Positions 1 through 7,012 of a stretch of DNA of 8,330 nt are shown here, piece after piece (positions within the stretch are counted from its first letter, which is position 1; every line of letters begins with the position of its first letter). The stretch lies in NCBI GenBank assembly GCA_031403955.1, contig JANNGR010000312.1, positions 1-8,330 on the forward strand, in the 5' to 3' direction. The position numbers were made by a program, and so were the translations under genes. This DNA comes from CAISIP01 sp031403955 (lineage in GTDB: Bacteria > Pseudomonadota > Gammaproteobacteria > Burkholderiales > Burkholderiaceae_C). The notes below the pieces were generated by a model, which worked only from the letters and a program-made list of their open reading frames with translations, was not told where the DNA came from and made no database searches.

Positions 1-1
1 C

Positions 2-106
2 CCGAACCGCCTTCGCGAGTTGCGGCATCTTCAAATCGAATTCGACCAGTACATCCCGGATGCTGATGCTGATCGATGGCTAGTACCAATCACACAACGA
101 CAGCTT
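2..106 (-). pseudogene. gltX: Stop-interrupted C-terminal remainder of gltX
   Basis: This is the in-frame continuation of the gltX reading frame beyond its TAA stop at 107-109. The 35 codons read KLSLCDWY, then a TAG stop at 80-82, then PSISISIRDVLVEFD followed by LKMPQLAKAVR at the window edge. The last part matches the conserved C-terminal pattern of bacterial GltX as I remember it (a Trp, then Ile residues, then VL, then LKMPQLA and an RV segment leading to AVTG). The Trp-to-LKM spacing equals that in a Bordetella-type GltX recalled from memory. The frame is unbroken: no insertion or deletion is needed, only two stop codons nine codons apart. About 30-35 further residues would be expected left of the window. 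The sequence would normally complete the anticodon-binding domain. Whether it is translated (readthrough), dead, or a sequence error cannot be told from here. Confidence 0.72.
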
Positions 107-1297
107 TTAGGCCAGTAGGTGTAACGCGTGCAATACGGCGCCGCTCACGTGCTGGGCCAATTCAGCGGGCACGGGTTTGACCTCGGCGTAATAAGCAGCG
201 GCCCACTGGGCCAGCGCCACTGTGGTCTCGCAACGGTCCTTGAACAGCGCGCAGATGCGCGGCAAACGGTCATCCGCGACCGCAATGCCCTGTTTGTGCA
301 ACTGCGCCTTTACCAGGGCTGCCAATGGTTCGTCGGCCATCGCCTTCAGGTACTGTGCATTGACCCAATTCAGTTTCGCCGCGTCCCACTGGGCCGGGCT
401 TTTGGCCAGGTGTTGGCCGTCGAACCATTGCACCAACTGGTCGCGGCCAAATAGCTCGTCATCGCCATGGCTCCAACCCAGACGGGACAGGTAGTTGACC
501 ATTGCCTCGGGCAGATAACCGGCGTCCAGGTACTGCATCACACTCACCGCGCCATGGCGTTTGGACAACTTGTCGCCGTCCGGCCCCAGGATCATTGGCA
601 CATGGCCATAGACCGGCAATTCGGCGCCCAGCGCGCGCAGGATGTTGATCTGGCGCGGGGTATTGTTGACGTGGTCGTCGCCGCGTATCACATGGCTGAT
701 CCGCATGTCCCAGTCGTCGATCACGACACAGAAGTTGTAGGTTGGCGTGCCATCGGCGCGGGCAATGATCAAGTCGTCCAGTTCACGGTTGCCAATCGTG
801 ATCGGACCTTTGACCAGGTCGTTCCAGGTCACCTCACCCAGTTGCGGATTGCGAAAGCGCACCACCGGTTTCAGATCGGGCGGAACCAGTGGAAACGGCT
901 TGCCAGGCTCGGGTCGCCAGCGACCGTCGTAGCGCGGCTTTTCGCCGCGTGTACGCTGGGCCTCGCGCATGGCTTCCAATTCCGCCGGCTGGCAGTAGCA
1001 GTGGTAAGCGGTGCCATCGGCCAGCATGCTGGCGATCACGGCGTGGTAACGCTCCAGGCGCTGCATCTGGTAGAACGGCCCTTCGTCGCATTCCAGATTG
1101 AGCCAGTGCATGGCCGCGATGATCTGGTCCACCGCTTCCTGCGTGGAGCGCGCCACGTCGGTGTCTTCAATGCGCAAAATAAAGTCGCCGCCAAAGTGGC
1201 GCGCAAACGCCCATGAAAACAGCGCGGTGCGGGCGGTGCCAAGGTGCAGAAAGCCGGTTGGCGAGGGGGCAATGCGGGTGCGAACTTGGCGTGCCAT
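107..1297 (-). CDS. gltX: Glutamyl-tRNA synthetase, prematurely stopped
   Basis: This class I aminoacyl-tRNA synthetase charges tRNA-Glu with glutamate in the cytoplasm. The N-terminus MARQVRTRIAPSPTGF carries the HIGH-type motif as HLGT (about residues 18-21). ELDDLIIARADGTPTYNF and RGDDHVNNTPRQ are typical active-site and tRNA-acceptor-binding segments, and the KMSKS loop appears as KLSKR (about 243-247). A CYC pair follows the AYH segment, but the second half of the E. coli zinc site (Cys and His after RYDGR) is absent, reading RWR instead. I chose the ATG at 1297 because GGGAG lies 8 nt upstream; an ATG at 1303 and a GTG at 1315 in the same frame are weaker alternatives. The product is 396 residues, whereas the family is usually about 460-470. 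The missing part lies in frame beyond the TAA stop, so the gene appears truncated inside the anticodon-binding domain. It is last in the visible run, 14 nt after metZ. Family identity is near certain; functionality is uncertain. Confidence 0.93.
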   Translation of the reverse strand: MARQVRTRIAPSPTGFLHLGTARTALFSWAFARHFGGDFILRIEDTDVARSTQEAVDQIIAAMHWLNLECDEGPFYQMQRLERYHAVIASMLADGTAYHCYCQPAELEAMREAQRTRGEKPRYDGRWRPEPGKPFPLVPPDLKPVVRFRNPQLGEVTWNDLVKGPITIGNRELDDLIIARADGTPTYNFCVVIDDWDMRISHVIRGDDHVNNTPRQINILRALGAELPVYGHVPMILGPDGDKLSKRHGAVSVMQYLDAGYLPEAMVNYLSRLGWSHGDDELFGRDQLVQWFDGQHLAKSPAQWDAAKLNWVNAQYLKAMADEPLAALVKAQLHKQGIAVADDRLPRICALFKDRCETTVALAQWAAAYYAEVKPVPAELAQHVSGAVLHALHLLA

Positions 1298-1305
1298 GGG
1301 CATGA

Positions 1306-1310
1306 CTCCC
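1306..1310 (-). promoter_or_regulatory. Shine-Dalgarno site deciding the gltX start
   Basis: On the minus strand this reads GGGAG, 8 nt before the ATG at 1297 and only 2-3 nt before the upstream ATG at 1303. It therefore favours MARQ over the longer N-termini. It lies immediately after the metZ stop codon (1312-1314), which suits translation of gltX from the same mRNA. Confidence 0.55.
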
Positions 1311-1311
1311 G

Positions 1312-2523
1312 TCACATCGAATCCAGGCCGCGCGCCAGGTCGGCCAACACATCATCCACATGCTCCAGACCCACCGCCACGCGGATCAAACCCTGTCCGA
1401 TACCCGCGGCCTTGCGTTGGTCCTCGGTCAGACGCCCGTGTGACGTGCTGGCCGGGTGCGTGATGGTGGTTTTGGTGTCGCCCAGATTGGCAGTGATGCT
1501 GCACAGGCGGGTGTGGTTGATGACGTGGAAGGCATGGCTGCGCGCCTGGTCCGGGTCGGGTGCCTTGACGTCAAACGACACCACGGCGCCACCCAGCCCC
1601 GACTGCTGGCGCAGCGCGAGCGCGTGTTGCGGATGGGTTTCCAGTCCCGGGTAATAGACCCGTCCCACCGCGCCGTGCGTGCTCAGCCAGCGTGCCACGG
1701 CAAGCGCGTTCGCGCACTGCGCCTGCATGCGCACCGATAACGTTTCCATGCCTTTTAGAACCACCCAGGCGTTGAACGGCGACAGGCTCATGCCGGCGCT
1801 GCGCAGCACCGGCACAAACTTCTCGTCGATCATTTTCCGCGGCCCGCACAGGGCACCCGCGATCACCCGGCCCTGCCCATCGAGGTACTTGGTACCGGAA
1901 TGGATCACCAGGTCGGCGCCAAACTTCACCGGTTGCTGCAACGCGGGCGAGCAAAAGCAGTTGTCGACCGCGAGCAGGGCGCCCGCCGCATGGGCAATGC
2001 CGGCCAGTGCGTGAATGTCACACAGATCGGTCAACGGATTGGTCGGCGTCTCGGCAAATAACAGACGCGTGTTGGGTTGCAGCGCTGCTTGCCACGCATT
2101 CGGATCGGTCTGGGACACAAAACTGCTCAACACGCCGAACTTGCCAAACTCGCCCGCGATCAGCTTGATGGTGGACCCAAACACGCTTTGCGAGCAGATC
2201 ACATGGTCCCCCGCCTTTAGCAAGCCCATACACATCAGCAAAATAGCCGACATACCGCTGGAAGTGCCAATACAGGCCTCGGTGCCTTCCAGGGCGGCGA
2301 GGCGCTGTTCCATGCTGGTCACGGTCGGGTTGCCAAAGCGCGAATAGGTGTAGCCATCTTCTTCACCGGCAAAACGGCGCGCCGCGGTCTCGGCGTCGGG
2401 CTGCACAAAACTGCTGGTGAGGTACAGGGCCTCGGAGTTCTCGCCGTATTGGCTCCTGGCGACGGCCGCGCGGACGGCGAGTGAGTCGAGGTGCAGCTTA
2501 TCGGGTAATTTGTCGTCAGTCAT
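1312..2523 (-). CDS. metZ: O-succinylhomoserine sulfhydrylase
   Basis: This PLP enzyme of the Cys/Met metabolism (gamma) family condenses O-succinylhomoserine with sulfide to give homocysteine in methionine synthesis. At 403 residues it has the usual family length. Visible landmarks are YSRFGNPT (60-67), GTSSGMSAI (86-94), ETPTNP (158-163), DNCF with the PLP-ring Asp (187) and HSGTKYLDGQGR with the PLP lysine at about K212. The KYLDGQGR form is typical of MetZ, while cystathionine gamma-synthase usually reads KY(L/I)GGHSD. The C-terminal THPASTSH and RVAVGLEHVDD segments are also present. I chose the ATG at 2523; a TTG at 2532 in frame would overlap the purF stop. The ATG is 5 nt after the purF stop and has no clear ribosome-binding site, so translational coupling to purF is likely. 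O-acetylhomoserine sulfhydrylase activity is possible, but the motif spacing favours MetZ. Confidence 0.95.
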   Translation of the reverse strand: MTDDKLPDKLHLDSLAVRAAVARSQYGENSEALYLTSSFVQPDAETAARRFAGEEDGYTYSRFGNPTVTSMEQRLAALEGTEACIGTSSGMSAILLMCMGLLKAGDHVICSQSVFGSTIKLIAGEFGKFGVLSSFVSQTDPNAWQAALQPNTRLLFAETPTNPLTDLCDIHALAGIAHAAGALLAVDNCFCSPALQQPVKFGADLVIHSGTKYLDGQGRVIAGALCGPRKMIDEKFVPVLRSAGMSLSPFNAWVVLKGMETLSVRMQAQCANALAVARWLSTHGAVGRVYYPGLETHPQHALALRQQSGLGGAVVSFDVKAPDPDQARSHAFHVINHTRLCSITANLGDTKTTITHPASTSHGRLTEDQRKAAGIGQGLIRVAVGLEHVDDVLADLARGLDSM

Positions 2524-2528
2524 GGGGT

Positions 2529-4025
2529 TCAAGCTTGGTTGGGAAGCGCCAGGCGCGACGTGTCGTCTTCCTCTTCGTCGGCACCGACCCGGCTCGCGTT
2601 CATGCGGGCTATGACGGCGGGCGTGATGTCGCCCGTCACATACACCCCGTCAAAACACGAGGCGTCGAATCCATCGAGTTTGGGGTTAAGGCAGCCAATG
2701 GCCTTTTTCATTCCATCCACCTCCTGGTAGATCAATGCGTCGCAACCGATGATCTGCTCGATTTCGGCCACGGTTCGCCCATGGGCCACCAGTTCGTCGC
2801 TGGTCGGCATGTCGATGCCGTACACATTCGGATAACGCACCGGTGGCGCGGCGCTGGCCAGATAGACCTTGCGCGCACCGGCGTCGCGCGCCATCTGCAC
2901 GATTTCACGGCTGGTGGTGCCACGCACGATCGAGTCGTCCACCAGCAGTACGTTGCGCCCTTTGAACTCGCTGGCGATGACGTTGAGTTTTTGCCGCACC
3001 GACTTCTTGCGCACCGCCTGCCCCGGCATTATGAAAGTGCGCCCAACATAACGGTTTTTCACGAACCCTTCCCGGTACGGCAGCCCCAGCAACTGTGCCA
3101 ACTGCGCGGCGCTCGGGCGGCTCGATTCCGGAATCGGTATCACCACGTCGATCTCGTTAGGCGGCACCGTGGATACCACGCGTTTGGCCAGCGTTTCGCC
3201 CAGGTTCAGGCGCGCCTGGTAGACCGATATTCCATCCATCACCGAGTCCGGCCGTGCCAGATAAACGAACTCGAAAATACACGGCATTAACCAGGTGCGC
3301 TCGGCGCATTGCTGGTTATGGACGGTACCCTGCAGGTCGATGAAAACCGCTTCGCCCGGGTCGATGTTGCGCACGAACTGGTGCGATGTACCCTCCAGCG
3401 CCACCGACTCGCTGGCCACGACCGCGGTACCCGCGCCACGGCCCAGACACAAGGGCCGGATGCCGTAAGGGTCGCGAAAAGCCAGCACACCGTGGCCGGC
3501 AATCAGCGCGATGACGGCGTAAGAACCACGCACACGCCGGTGCACGTTGCGCACGGCGGCAAACACGTCGCCCGGCTGCAGCGGCAGGCCTCGCGTGGTT
3601 TTTTCAATTTCGTGCGCCAGCACATTCAGCAGCACCTCGGAATCGCTCTCGGTGTTGATGTGGCGGTGGTCGGTGCTGAACAACTCCGTCTTCAATGCCT
3701 GTGCATTGGTCAGGTTGCCGTTATGCACCAGCACAATGCCAAACGGCGCGTTGACGTAAAACGGCTGTGCCTCTTCTTCGCTTTCGGCATTGCCGGCGGT
3801 TGGGTAACGCACCTGGCCCAGCCCGCAATTGCCGGGCAGGGCGCGCATGTTGCGGGTGCGGAAAACATCGCGTACCAGGCCTTTGGCCTTGTGCATGAAA
3901 AATTTGCGCTCCTGCTGCGTCACGATACCGGCCGCATCCTGGCCACGGTGTTGCAACAACAGCAGCGCGTCGTAGATCAACTGGTTGACCGGCGCATTAC
4001 TGACGACACCAACAATTCCGCACAT
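2529..4025 (-). CDS. purF: Amidophosphoribosyltransferase
   Basis: PurF transfers the glutamine amide nitrogen to PRPP to form 5-phosphoribosylamine, the committed step of purine synthesis. The start is fixed by MCGIVGVV: Cys2 is the N-terminal nucleophile exposed after Met removal, so there is no propeptide and the longer open frame upstream is not used. The glutaminase domain shows LLQHRGQDAAGI (23-34), GLGQVRYPTAG (68-78) and VHNGNLTN (100-107). The phosphoribosyltransferase domain shows RPDSVMDGISVYQARLNLG (258-276), PIPESSRPSA and the PRPP loop VLLVDDSIVRGTTS (359-372), followed by YGIDMPTSDELVAHGR (402-417). At 498 residues it has normal proteobacterial length and all key residues are present. 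A GC-rich hairpin lies in the 37-nt gap after cvpA. The cvpA-purF pairing is classical, as in E. coli. I see no recognisable PurR operator. Confidence 0.97.
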   Translation of the reverse strand: MCGIVGVVSNAPVNQLIYDALLLLQHRGQDAAGIVTQQERKFFMHKAKGLVRDVFRTRNMRALPGNCGLGQVRYPTAGNAESEEEAQPFYVNAPFGIVLVHNGNLTNAQALKTELFSTDHRHINTESDSEVLLNVLAHEIEKTTRGLPLQPGDVFAAVRNVHRRVRGSYAVIALIAGHGVLAFRDPYGIRPLCLGRGAGTAVVASESVALEGTSHQFVRNIDPGEAVFIDLQGTVHNQQCAERTWLMPCIFEFVYLARPDSVMDGISVYQARLNLGETLAKRVVSTVPPNEIDVVIPIPESSRPSAAQLAQLLGLPYREGFVKNRYVGRTFIMPGQAVRKKSVRQKLNVIASEFKGRNVLLVDDSIVRGTTSREIVQMARDAGARKVYLASAAPPVRYPNVYGIDMPTSDELVAHGRTVAEIEQIIGCDALIYQEVDGMKKAIGCLNPKLDGFDASCFDGVYVTGDITPAVIARMNASRVGADEEEDDTSRLALPNQA

Positions 4026-4040
4026 ATTTCCGTCCAGTTG

Positions 4041-4057
4041 GGGGCCATTGCGGCCCC
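4041..4057 (-). repeat. GC-rich hairpin between cvpA and purF
   Basis: On the minus-strand transcript this reads GGGGCC - GCAAT - GGCCCC, a perfect 6-bp all-GC stem with a 5-nt loop. It lies 5 nt after the cvpA stop and 15 nt before the purF ATG, filling most of the 37-nt gap. No U-tract follows, so it is unlikely to be a full intrinsic terminator. An mRNA stability or processing element, or a modulator of purF translation, is a possible role, but this is inference. Confidence 0.45.
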
Positions 4058-4062
4058 AGCGT

Positions 4063-4548
4063 TCAGGGCAGGTACTTGCCAAACTCCGGTGGCAAAACTG
4101 GCTTGAGTTCCTTGACCGTTGCCGTCGACCAAGCCGCCGCGTTGGATTGCGTCCACCACGCCTCCGATTTCAACGGCGTCATCGCCACCAACACCGCCGC
4201 CGCCATCAACACCACCAGACCACGCATCAAACCAAAAATCGCGCCGAATGCGCGGTCCGCAGGCCGCAAACCGGCGGCTTGAAACAGTTTGCTCACCAGC
4301 CAGATTAGCACCGACCCGGCAAAGACCGCTCCAACAAACACTAGCACGAAAGCGCCCGTATATCGGATCACCTCGGCGGCTCCCGCCATCGGCAACCGCT
4401 GCGCCAGCGCCGGGGCAAACCATTGGGCCAGTACAAATGCCGCCACCCAGTTGGCCAGTGACAAGACCTCGTATACCAGGCCGCGCCAGGCCCCGACCAG
4501 CATCGAGAGCAGCAACACACCAAGGAAGATCCAGTCCAGCAGCACCAT
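4063..4548 (-). CDS. cvpA: CvpA family inner-membrane protein
   Basis: CvpA is a small integral membrane protein named for its requirement in colicin V production in E. coli; its general biochemical role is not well settled. The 161-residue product has four hydrophobic segments, roughly residues 5-24, 30-49, 62-84 and 104-124. It begins with the typical family N-terminus MVLLDWIFLGVLLLSML followed by GAWRGLVYE, and carries the conserved RAFGAIFGLMRG segment (99-110) before the last membrane span. The tail after residue 125 is soluble. Length and motifs are normal. It starts 12 nt after the SPOR gene and is followed by purF. The ATG at 4548 is preceded by GGGAAG close to the start, a passable but tight ribosome-binding site. 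Confidence in the family is high, in a specific function low. Confidence 0.92.
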   Translation of the reverse strand: MVLLDWIFLGVLLLSMLVGAWRGLVYEVLSLANWVAAFVLAQWFAPALAQRLPMAGAAEVIRYTGAFVLVFVGAVFAGSVLIWLVSKLFQAAGLRPADRAFGAIFGLMRGLVVLMAAAVLVAMTPLKSEAWWTQSNAAAWSTATVKELKPVLPPEFGKYLP

Positions 4549-4560
4549 CTTCCCGCCGGC

Positions 4561-5244
4561 CTACAGGGTAAGGATGGCGGCAGGAAGATCCAGTTTCCTG
4601 ATTTTCTCGGCAATTATTAGCGCTTGCGCCTTGTCGGGGAAAGGCCCAACCCGGACCCGGGTTCGGCTACCGTCCTTGGTTTCCACCACCTGCGTATAGG
4701 TTTTCAGGCCAACACTCTCGATCTTTTGGCGCACCTCGCGCATTTTCTCGAGGTCGGCGAACGCGCCCACTTGCACCACGAACCGCCCCTCCGCGGCAGG
4801 CGCATTGCCCGTCACATCCTTGCCCTCGAGCAGCGCCTGCGCCTTGCTCGCGTCATTTGACTTGGCCGGTACCAACTCGGTCACCGGGCCTGCCGCTTTG
4901 GTAGTCGCTGGCGCGGGAATCGGCTCTGGTACCGGCAAACGCGCCGACGTGTCCACTGGAGCCGGCACCGCGGCCGGCGCAGCCACTGCGACGGACGGCG
5001 CGGGCGGCGGCACGACCAAGGGTTTGACCGTGTTCTTGTCGGCAATCGTTATCGGCAGATCGACCGGAATTGGCCGCGGCTGGTTGTCGAACACTAGCGG
5101 AAAACCGATTACACCGGCCAGCACCAGCACTGCGGCACCCACCAGCCGGTGCATCGCACGCCTGCGCATGACCTCAACGGTTTGTGGCGGGACCGGCTTT
5201 GCTGCCTGCTCGTCGCGGCCCTTGCGGGACTGGAATAAAGCCAT
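4561..5244 (-). CDS. dedD: SPOR-domain (DedD-like) division-associated membrane protein
   Basis: The 227-residue protein has a short basic cytoplasmic N-terminus (MALFQSRKGRDEQ, RRR at 27-29), one membrane span (about 34-53, LVGAAVLVLAGVIGFPLVF), and a long Pro/Ala-rich periplasmic linker (about 55-150). A C-terminal SPOR domain (about 154-227) contains RFVVQVGAFAD, KIESVGLKTYT and RVRVGPFPDKAQA. SPOR domains bind denuded glycan strands at the septum, so a role in cell division or envelope remodelling is expected. The layout matches DedD, and DedD-like genes commonly lie between folC and cvpA in proteobacteria. I chose the ATG at 5244, which gives MALFQSRKGRDEQ directly before the membrane span; an upstream in-frame start at 5295 would overlap the folC end. 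No clear ribosome-binding site is visible, and the gap to the folC stop is 10 nt. Confidence 0.88.
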   Translation of the reverse strand: MALFQSRKGRDEQAAKPVPPQTVEVMRRRAMHRLVGAAVLVLAGVIGFPLVFDNQPRPIPVDLPITIADKNTVKPLVVPPPAPSVAVAAPAAVPAPVDTSARLPVPEPIPAPATTKAAGPVTELVPAKSNDASKAQALLEGKDVTGNAPAAEGRFVVQVGAFADLEKMREVRQKIESVGLKTYTQVVETKDGSRTRVRVGPFPDKAQALIIAEKIRKLDLPAAILTL

Positions 5245-5254
5245 GGAGGGTGGA

Positions 5255-6562
5255 CTAGGAGATGATGTGTTTGGCAGCCAGACGGGGTAAGCCATCCTTC
5301 AACACGCCACCGACGGTGTAGAACGATCCGAAGACAACAATTCTATCAGCCGGGTCCGCGGCCCGGACTGCTGCCTGCAAGGCCTGCACCGGGTCGCCGA
5401 ACACCAGCGAATGCGCGTCTTTGCGGGTATTGAGAGCGCGCCATAACGCATCCAGACGCACAGCGGATTGGGCGCGCGTGCTAGGCAGATCGGTGAAATA
5501 CCACTGGTCGATGATCGGATTGACGCGTTGCAGCATCAAGGCCAGGTCTTTGTCCGCCATCGCGCCAAACACCGCATGCGTGGCCGGGAAAAAGCCCATG
5601 GCATCCAGATTCGCCGCCAGCGCGGCTACCGAATGCGGGTTGTGCGCAACGTCGAGCACCAGCGTGGGCTGGCCCGGAATGATCTGGAACCGCCCCGGCA
5701 ATTCGACCAGTGCCAGGCCGTTGCGAACCGCCTGCGCCGTGACCGGCAAGCGCGCGCGCAAGGCGCAAAGCGCCGCCAATACACCGCTGGCGTTGACAAG
5801 CTGGTTCGCCCCGCGCAACGCCGGGTATGCCAGCCCGGCGTAACGCCGATCCCGCCCGGCCCAGGCCCATTGCTGCTTGTCGCCGGAGAAGTTGAAGTCG
5901 ACCCCCAAGCGCCATAGATCGGCGTCAATTTCCCGCGCCCGGTCGAGCACGCTCTGGGGTGGCACCGGATCACTCACCACCACCGGCCGCCCGGTGCGCA
6001 TGATGCCGGCTTTCTCGTACCCTATGGTCTCGCGGTCCGGACCCAGAAACTCCATGTGGTCCAGGTCGATGCTGGTAATCACCGCACAGTCGGGGTCGAT
6101 TATGTTGACCGCGTCGAGGCGGCCACCCAGGCCGACTTCAAGAATCACCACGTCCAGGTTCGAGCGCACCATGACGTCCAGAATGGCGAGCGTTGAAAAT
6201 TCGAAATAGGTCAACGACACCGCCGGTTGCGTCTGGCAGCGCGCCCGCTCGACGCGCTCGAAAGCAGCCGCCAGTTCGCCGGCGTCGACGGTCTGCCCCG
6301 ACAAACGCAAGCGCTCTTCAAAGCGCACCAGGTGTGGCGAGGTATAGATGCCGGTGCGGTAAGCGGCCTGGCTCAATATCGCTTCCAGCATGGCACAGGT
6401 AGAACCCTTGCCGTTGGTGCCCGCCACCGTGATCACCGGGCAATCGAACCGCAGCTTCAGGCGCTCGGCCACCACCCGCACACGGTCGAGCCCCAGGTCG
6501 ATGTTCTTGGGGTGCAGCCGCTCGCAGTGGTCGAGCCAGTCACCGAGGGTTTTGGTTGTCAT
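5255..6562 (-). CDS. folC: Folylpolyglutamate synthase / dihydrofolate synthase
   Basis: This Mur-ligase family ATPase adds glutamate to dihydropteroate, making dihydrofolate, and extends the polyglutamate tail of folates. At 435 residues it is of normal length. Visible landmarks are the P-loop VAGTNGKGST (46-55), YTSPHLVRFEERL (73-85), LTYFEFSTLA (117-126), LEVGLGGRLDAVN (141-153), TSIDLDHMEFLG (163-174) with the metal-binding His, EKAGI (183-187), ELPGRFQ (287-293) and DVAHNPHS (304-311). The frame is open for more than 1 kb upstream, but the MTTKTLGDWL start at 6562 gives the family N-terminus, and the upstream part is antisense to the divergent genes. It is the first gene of the leftward run. 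accD, its frequent upstream neighbour in this group, is not here. No strong ribosome-binding site precedes the ATG. Confidence 0.96.
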   Translation of the reverse strand: MTTKTLGDWLDHCERLHPKNIDLGLDRVRVVAERLKLRFDCPVITVAGTNGKGSTCAMLEAILSQAAYRTGIYTSPHLVRFEERLRLSGQTVDAGELAAAFERVERARCQTQPAVSLTYFEFSTLAILDVMVRSNLDVVILEVGLGGRLDAVNIIDPDCAVITSIDLDHMEFLGPDRETIGYEKAGIMRTGRPVVVSDPVPPQSVLDRAREIDADLWRLGVDFNFSGDKQQWAWAGRDRRYAGLAYPALRGANQLVNASGVLAALCALRARLPVTAQAVRNGLALVELPGRFQIIPGQPTLVLDVAHNPHSVAALAANLDAMGFFPATHAVFGAMADKDLALMLQRVNPIIDQWYFTDLPSTRAQSAVRLDALWRALNTRKDAHSLVFGDPVQALQAAVRAADPADRIVVFGSFYTVGGVLKDGLPRLAAKHIIS

Positions 6563-6608
6563 GCTGGGCAATATTGTCGCGCACCGCCCTTGCGGCATGA
6601 TGGCGGGC
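6563..6608. promoter_or_regulatory. Divergent intergenic region between folC and the ArsC-like gene
   Basis: These 46 nt separate the two divergently read genes, so promoters for both directions must lie here or inside the opposing 5' ends. The region contains an AT-rich 8-nt palindrome CAATATTG (6569-6576) in otherwise GC-rich DNA. On the minus strand, GACAAT is a possible -10 for folC, but no matching -35 sits at the right spacing. I infer promoter function from gene orientation only. Confidence 0.35.
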
Positions 6609-6989
6609 ATGAACAAGTCCACCATCATCGTATACGGCATTCGCAACTGCGACAGCGTCAAAAATGCACGCCAGTGGCTGACCGGCCAGCAGCTGGAGCA
6701 TCGGTTCCACGACTTCAAACTACAAGGTGTGCCGGTGCCACAACTTGAGCGTTGGCTGGAGACCGTCGGTTGGGAACAACTCTTGAATCGCCAGGGAACC
6801 ACGTGGCGCAAGCTGGACGAGGCAAGCAAATCCGCGGTAGTTGACGCGACTAGCGCCCGCGCCTTGATGCTGGCCAATCCGAGTGTCATTAAGCGGCCGG
6901 TGGTGGAATGGGGCGGTACGGACGCGCGCGACGTAACCGTTGGCTTCAAGGCTGAGCTTTGGTTGGCTCGGCTCAACGGGAAGACCTGA
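6609..6989 (+). CDS. ArsC/Spx/YffB-family thioredoxin-fold protein
   Basis: The 126-residue product resembles the YffB branch of the ArsC-like family. It has a thioredoxin-fold start IIVYGIRNCDSVKNAR (6-21) with a single cysteine, Cys14. This is followed by HDFKLQGVP (34-42), the family segment LLNRQGTTWRKLD (58-70), and NPSVIKRPVVEWG (90-102), where the Arg-Pro lies in the conserved cis-Pro region. VGFKAELW follows near the end. True arsenate reductases of this family share Cys and Arg residues, but YffB proteins have no proven arsenate role, and no other arsenic-resistance gene is nearby. The exact substrate is therefore unknown, though a glutathione-linked reductase function is plausible. 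I chose the ATG at 6609; in-frame ATGs at 6597 and 6600 would add three or four residues. It is divergent from folC and 77 nt ahead of ppnP. Confidence 0.87.
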   Translation: MNKSTIIVYGIRNCDSVKNARQWLTGQQLEHRFHDFKLQGVPVPQLERWLETVGWEQLLNRQGTTWRKLDEASKSAVVDATSARALMLANPSVIKRPVVEWGGTDARDVTVGFKAELWLARLNGKT

Positions 6990-7001
6990 GCCATGAACCA
7001 A
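6959..7001 (+). repeat. Imperfect inverted repeat at the 3' end of the ArsC-like gene
   Basis: The left arm TTGGTTGGCTC (6959-6969) pairs with GAGCC (6988-6992) plus AACCAA (6996-7001), leaving a 3-nt bulge and an 18-nt loop that includes the last codons. No T-tract follows, so an intrinsic terminator is not well supported. It could act as an mRNA 3'-end stabiliser or weak terminator before the ppnP promoter region, or be chance. Confidence 0.3.
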
Positions 7002-7012
7002 GCCCGGTACCC

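Noticed and set aside
80..109. Reassignment of TAA/TAG to a sense codon as the explanation for the gltX stops
   Set aside because: TAA ends ppnP (7382-7384) and TAG ends both folC (5255-5257) and the SPOR gene (4561-4563) at the expected protein ends, so both codons act as stops here.
2..118. Plus-strand open frame ending in TAG at 116-118, which could be the tail of a gene converging on gltX
   Set aside because: The minus strand over the same bases reads recognisable GltX C-terminal sequence in the gltX frame, so the plus-strand frame is better explained as antisense shadow.
4970..5040. Low-complexity Pro/Ala-rich coding stretch as a possible foreign or repeat element
   Set aside because: It is the normal flexible periplasmic linker between the membrane span and SPOR domain of DedD-like proteins.
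6556..6577. Plus-strand TTGTCA (6556-6561) with TATTGT (6572-6577) as a promoter for the ArsC-like gene
   Set aside because: The spacer is only 10 nt, too short for sigma-70 recognition.
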